Below, piece after piece: positions 60,313-64,000 of a DNA stretch of 64,000 nt. This DNA comes from Azolla caroliniana (lineage: Eukaryota; Polypodiophyta): the NCBI GenBank assembly GCA_043228905.1, contig JBHGNT010000014.1, forward strand, positions 17,546,001 through 17,610,000, in the 5' to 3' direction. The translations under genes were made by a program, and so were the position numbers. The notes beneath the pieces were generated by a model. The model made no database searches, was not told where the DNA came from, and was given only the letters and a program-made list of their open reading frames with translations. Within the stretch, counting starts at the first letter, position 1, and every line of letters starts with the position of its first letter.

Positions 60313-61214
60313 TGATTCTATCATTGCTCACGTTTTGCATGTTTCCTTGGCCCAAGACCAGGTCAGATCGAGGCAATGAAAACCTAGGTGGAACTACTGA
60401 TGTATGAGGAAATAATGAAAACTTTTGGGGTATTTCCCTTGTTCCTTTTAACGCTTTTTTCTAGCCTTTGAAGGATAATATTAACGTACTGCAGTTATAC
60501 TAACTTGACACGACAAATATTGTTGATGAGGAAGTCTTTTGAGTGACCTCAGAGAGCTTCCCATGATATCATAGGATTCCACGACCATCTTGGCTTTTTT
60601 AGACAACGGACATGTGGAAGCCATAATTAGGTAGTCTTGGGTAAAATTGCGTGATCATCTAGGCGATGATAGTGCATGGGAGTATTATGTATATTACTCT
60701 GTTCTATAAGCACAATTCCATCAAGTTTCATTTTTGAGAATGAAAACATTTTTTAAGGGGTCATGTTACAACACTCATGTCGTCATAATAGCGTTTGGAA
60801 GGACTTGTTTTCAAACTAGGATTCAAGAAGTGTGAGAATGTGGTCATGTTGTCGTCAACACACAATGTGTACCAATACACAAAACAATGTGATTTATTGA
60901 CGTAGACTTACGAACATCGGTCAAAGAAGACTAGTCGGGTGACACATGTACACATTTTGATACATGTAACATTGTTAAAATCATTGAATTCACACTTAGG
61001 ATTAGTGACAAATAAAAAACGCATGCATATTAGGGTTCTATTAATCTACTTTCTAGTTGGGTTATCAATCTAATTACTATTTGAGTTTTCTACAATCCTA
61101 TATTTGTGCTTTGTAATCAACATATTCTAACAAATTAACTAATTACCTCATATATTTCGTTATCAACTCTTTTCTTCTTCTTCTTATTATTATTTTATTT
61201 TATTTTTAAAGTCA
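60313..61214. other. Spacer, nothing recognised
   Basis: AT-rich sequence upstream of the amidohydrolase gene. No coding or RNA signature was found. Confidence 0.5.
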
Positions 61215-61490
61215 AGATTAACCGTGGTATTAATGAAAAGATGCCCAAAGTCTACAAAGTATCCATACAATCTATTACTACCCTCCTACACACATGAATC
61301 GACATGTCTAGTAGCGGAAACCGTCATGCATGGTCTTTTCAAGATAGGGGGCGGAAAAAACCATCTTGGTGGAGCATATCTCCATTTTATTCTGTCCCCA
61401 AAATAGGTGAAGACCTCTACCTTTTTCCAAATTTCTCAAAATTGTTGTTGCTTGCGAAACACAACATCAAGGCTCACCATGTATTGCCTC
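61215..61490 (-). repeat. Interspersed repeat, copy 2 (inverted)
   Basis: The reverse complement matches 28590-28870, including ATGGAGATATGCTCCACCAAG, TTTTTCCGCCCCC and the end CTTTGGGCATCTTTTCATTAATACC. It lies about 0.5 kb from a Tcn1-like integrase fragment. Confidence 0.7.
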
Positions 61491-61974
61491 ATATTGACCT
61501 CTTTTCTTATTAATTACTACTTATTCTCTAAAATTATTCAAGTTTTATGTTCATCCTTTTTATCTTTCCTTGAGTATCCACCCCTTGCTCAAGAACCCCA
61601 ACAATTCCACCTATGCACACATGATTTGTAGTGAAAGACGATATTCACAACATATTTGGTGTCCCAAGTGTGGGTGGGTGTCAAAGAGATGAGATATTCT
61701 CAATGATGGTTATGTTCGAGAGGATGCTTCATGAAGGGATTCATGAGACAATGTGGATTTCTTGCTTTAGAGGGGTCGTGATTAACAACTTGTAATTTTG
61801 AATTCAAGAACTCCAAAAATGCAAGAATACATGGGTAAACTTTGAGCATATGACTTCAACATCTGAAATGATGACCCATAAATGACACAACACATATTCG
61901 TCAATTGGGTCGAATCAATGTGTCATTGACATCAACCATATGGGCACTCTAACCTTTACCAATTCTCGATGGTG

Positions 61975-62171
61975 GTCAATGGAAGTCAATCTCATTGAAT
62001 TTCATTACCGATATTCCATCTGCCAAAGGTTTTGACATCATTGTCACTGTTGTGCATCGGTTTACTAAGATGACACATTTCCTTCCATGCATAGAGACTA
62101 TCAACAATAAAGAGACAACAATTCTTGTTATGCATGAAGGATTTGGACATCATGGCCTTCCCAATGTCATG
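61975..62171 (+). pseudogene. Gypsy integrase core fragment
   Basis: The frame reads WKSISLNFITDIPSAKGFD, then VVHRFTKMTHFLPC and HHGLPN, the start of a gypsy integrase catalytic core (usually MDFITDLP...D.ILVVVDRFTKMAHF). The second Asp of VVD is His. The sequence stops abruptly at about 62171, where an oppositely oriented reverse transcriptase fragment begins. Confidence 0.85.
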
Positions 62172-63770
62172 AAGAGACTATGTACCCCAAAAATTCCACT
62201 TGACACTGGTCGAAACTACACTTCTCCAATTTTGCATAGAGACCATATTCTCGTAACCATTGCAAAACTTGGCGAACATGTATCTCATGCTCCTCTTGAG
62301 TTTTTGAGTAGATCAAGATATCATCCAAGTAAACTATGATGAAGATATCGAGGAAGTCTCGAAAAATGTCATTCGCCATATGTTGGAAAACTGCTGGTGC
62401 ATTCGTGAGACCAAATGACATCACTGTATATTCAAAATGACCATAGCGAGTGCGGAATGCGGTCTTCCATTCATCCCAGGACGAATTCGAACAAGGTTGT
62501 AGGCACCTCGAAGATCTAACTTCCTGAAATACTTTGCTCCACTAAGGCATTCTAGAAGGCTTGAGATCAATGGTAGAGCATATCGGTTTCTAATAGTCAC
62601 TTTATTCAAGCCCCGATAATCCACGACCATACGAAACGTACCATCTTTCTTCTTAACGAAAAAGATGGGTGCACCAGCAAGAGATCTTGAATGTTGGATA
62701 AAACCATTTGCCAGGTTCTCATCTATATATTCTCGAAGAACCTCTAACTCCGTGGGCGAAAGGTTATAAATTGGCCCCCATGGAGGCTCTTTTCTTGGCT
62801 GCAAATCAATTGGGCAATCATAGGGTCGATGCTCTAGTAATCTATTAGCCTTCACCTTATCGAACACATCGGAGAATTCTATGTACTTCTTTGGTAATTG
62901 GACCCCCAATTCTTGTGAGCTAGATGAGGGAGTTGCTAAAACCGCAAACACTATCATGTCTTCCTTCCTTCCATCCTCTCATAACTGATGTATAGAGATT
63001 GTTGAAATCATGTGGGATCCTAGATCCTTTGTTGGAGTTTCAAGAGACTCGGACTGTACTATGACCTCTTCAATAGTTCTTTTTCTCCAATCAATAGTTG
63101 GGTTATGTAACTCAAACTAAGGAAGGCCAAGAACTAAAGAGTGCTCTGGACTACTAATGATGTTGAATGAGATGATACTAGCCAAATTACCTAGGACTAC
63201 ACAAATTGATTCAGACTCTTCGACTATATCACCTGATGCTATAGGGCGACCATCGATGACTCCTACATCTACTAGGTTCGGGAGCTTGTTCAAGATGATG
63301 TTTTGGGTCAATGCAAACAAGAATTGGCTCCAGAATCTAGGAGGGCAAAGGCTAGGACTCGATTACCTGTAGATGTGCTAAGCTTGACTTGTGCAGAAAA
63401 AACTCTACTAACTTGATTTGATGAAATGGAACCACAACTAGGTACAGACTCTACATATCTAGGATGGTCCAACCAAATGGCTCCTATTTTGGCCGGACTT
63501 ATTCGTTTAACACATCCTCTAATTGGCTCAAGACATCAAATCTATTCTCATGGCATGGGTTATTAGGCTTAGTAGTTAAGTTATTAAAAGTGATAGTAGA
63601 ACTCATGGTAGGGTTGTCATGTGCACTTACTTGGTAAACTTGTCGTCTGGGTTTATGTGGACAATTCACAACAATATGTCCTGGACCACCACAATAGAGG
63701 CATAGGTGATGTGGCCGACGTCGTTGTTTCTCAGCATCTGATAAAGGCCCTCGACGTTGTGTTTGTTAGG
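62172..63770 (-). pseudogene. Tcn1-like gypsy gag-protease-reverse transcriptase fragment
   Basis: High to low on the minus strand: gag zinc knuckle RGPLSDAEKQRRR..LCLYCGGPGHIVVNC (63770-63640); protease ALLDSGANSC near 63340; then reverse transcriptase from about 62957 with [95 protein letters not shown] and [10 protein letters not shown]. One missing base near 62470 shifts the frame between RIRPG and the [14 protein letters not shown] block. YLDD is intact. The RNase H and integrase parts are absent on this strand. It is the same lineage as the fragment at 27951. Confidence 0.88.
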
Positions 63771-63789
63771 AAACAGGTCCCTCCGGATG

Positions 63790-64000
63790 GGAAGGGAGAA
63801 AAACAGTACTGATGAGCAAACTCGGTCGAGGCCGATAGGCCGAGGCCGAAACCAGATGTGGAAGACCCAGCTACGGAAGACCCGATGAGAACCGGATGAC
63901 GAGTACCCGGCAAGAGCCGGATGGTGAAGACCCGGCGCGAAACCAGATGAAGAGTACCCGGCTACAGAAGACCCGGTGAGAACCGAATGACGGCAACCCC
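63790..64000. repeat. GC-rich short-period tandem repeat
   Basis: Alternating phrases GAAGACCCGG, GAACCGGATGA and GAGTACCCGG recur with spacing of about 12-15 bp to the window end. The composition is unlike the AT-rich surroundings and resembles the CCGG-rich repeats in the copia B LTRs, so an LTR element may begin here. The window ends inside it. Confidence 0.75.

Noticed and set aside
60040-60324. Phe/Leu/Cys-rich and Lys/Ser-rich frames on both strands
   Set aside because: All derive from the CTTTTGG-type repeat.
1-64000. CRISPR arrays or bacterial-type operons
   Set aside because: No direct-repeat/spacer structure exists; the tandem arrays are simple repeats, and gene structure is eukaryotic.

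Overview
The window is nuclear DNA of a land plant. Four plant genes are visible: two are multi-exon with standard introns, one is an intronless PLS-type pentatricopeptide repeat (PPR) gene, and one is a gene tail running in from the left edge. The transposon load is heavy. The elements (copia elements, chromodomain gypsy fragments that look like the Tcn1 type, and a non-LTR LINE family with an endonuclease) lead me to guess a seed-free vascular plant such as a fern. That guess is inference and only moderately secure.

Genes. (1) Positions 1-1141, plus strand: the last two exons of glycinamide ribonucleotide formyltransferase (purine synthesis). (2) Positions 4090-5895, plus strand: a 601-residue PLS-class PPR protein, preceded by a 1.2 kb purine-rich repeat array and a CA microsatellite that abuts its start codon. 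(3) Positions 6913-11499, minus strand: six exons encoding a 447-residue type II membrane O-fucosyltransferase-family protein of the MANNAN SYNTHESIS-RELATED type. (4) Positions 37730-59963, minus strand: fifteen exons over 22 kb encoding a 571-residue amidohydrolase of the LAF3/YtcJ type with all metal-site motifs intact. The exons of genes 3 and 4 were assembled by hand; reading phase closes exactly at every junction. The four genes do not form a pathway or an operon.

Transposons. Positions 14494-26128 hold an old copia element (A). Two members of a second copia family (B) have inserted into it: a solo LTR (16902-17314) and a full-length element in reverse orientation (18473-24433), each with a perfect 5-bp target duplication. 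The gag-pol of B is one frame of 1644 codons, broken only by four TAG codons, and it carries an unusual 211-residue tail after RNase H. Gypsy fragments lie at 27.3-28.4 kb, 42.4-43.4 kb and 62.0-63.8 kb. LINE copies, two reverse-oriented hAT-like miniature elements with perfect 8-bp duplications, and a 1.0 kb deleted gypsy element all sit inside introns of the amidohydrolase gene.

The rest is AT-rich spacer with microsatellites. No CRISPR array, convincing functional tRNA or rRNA gene, or bacterial-type operon is present.
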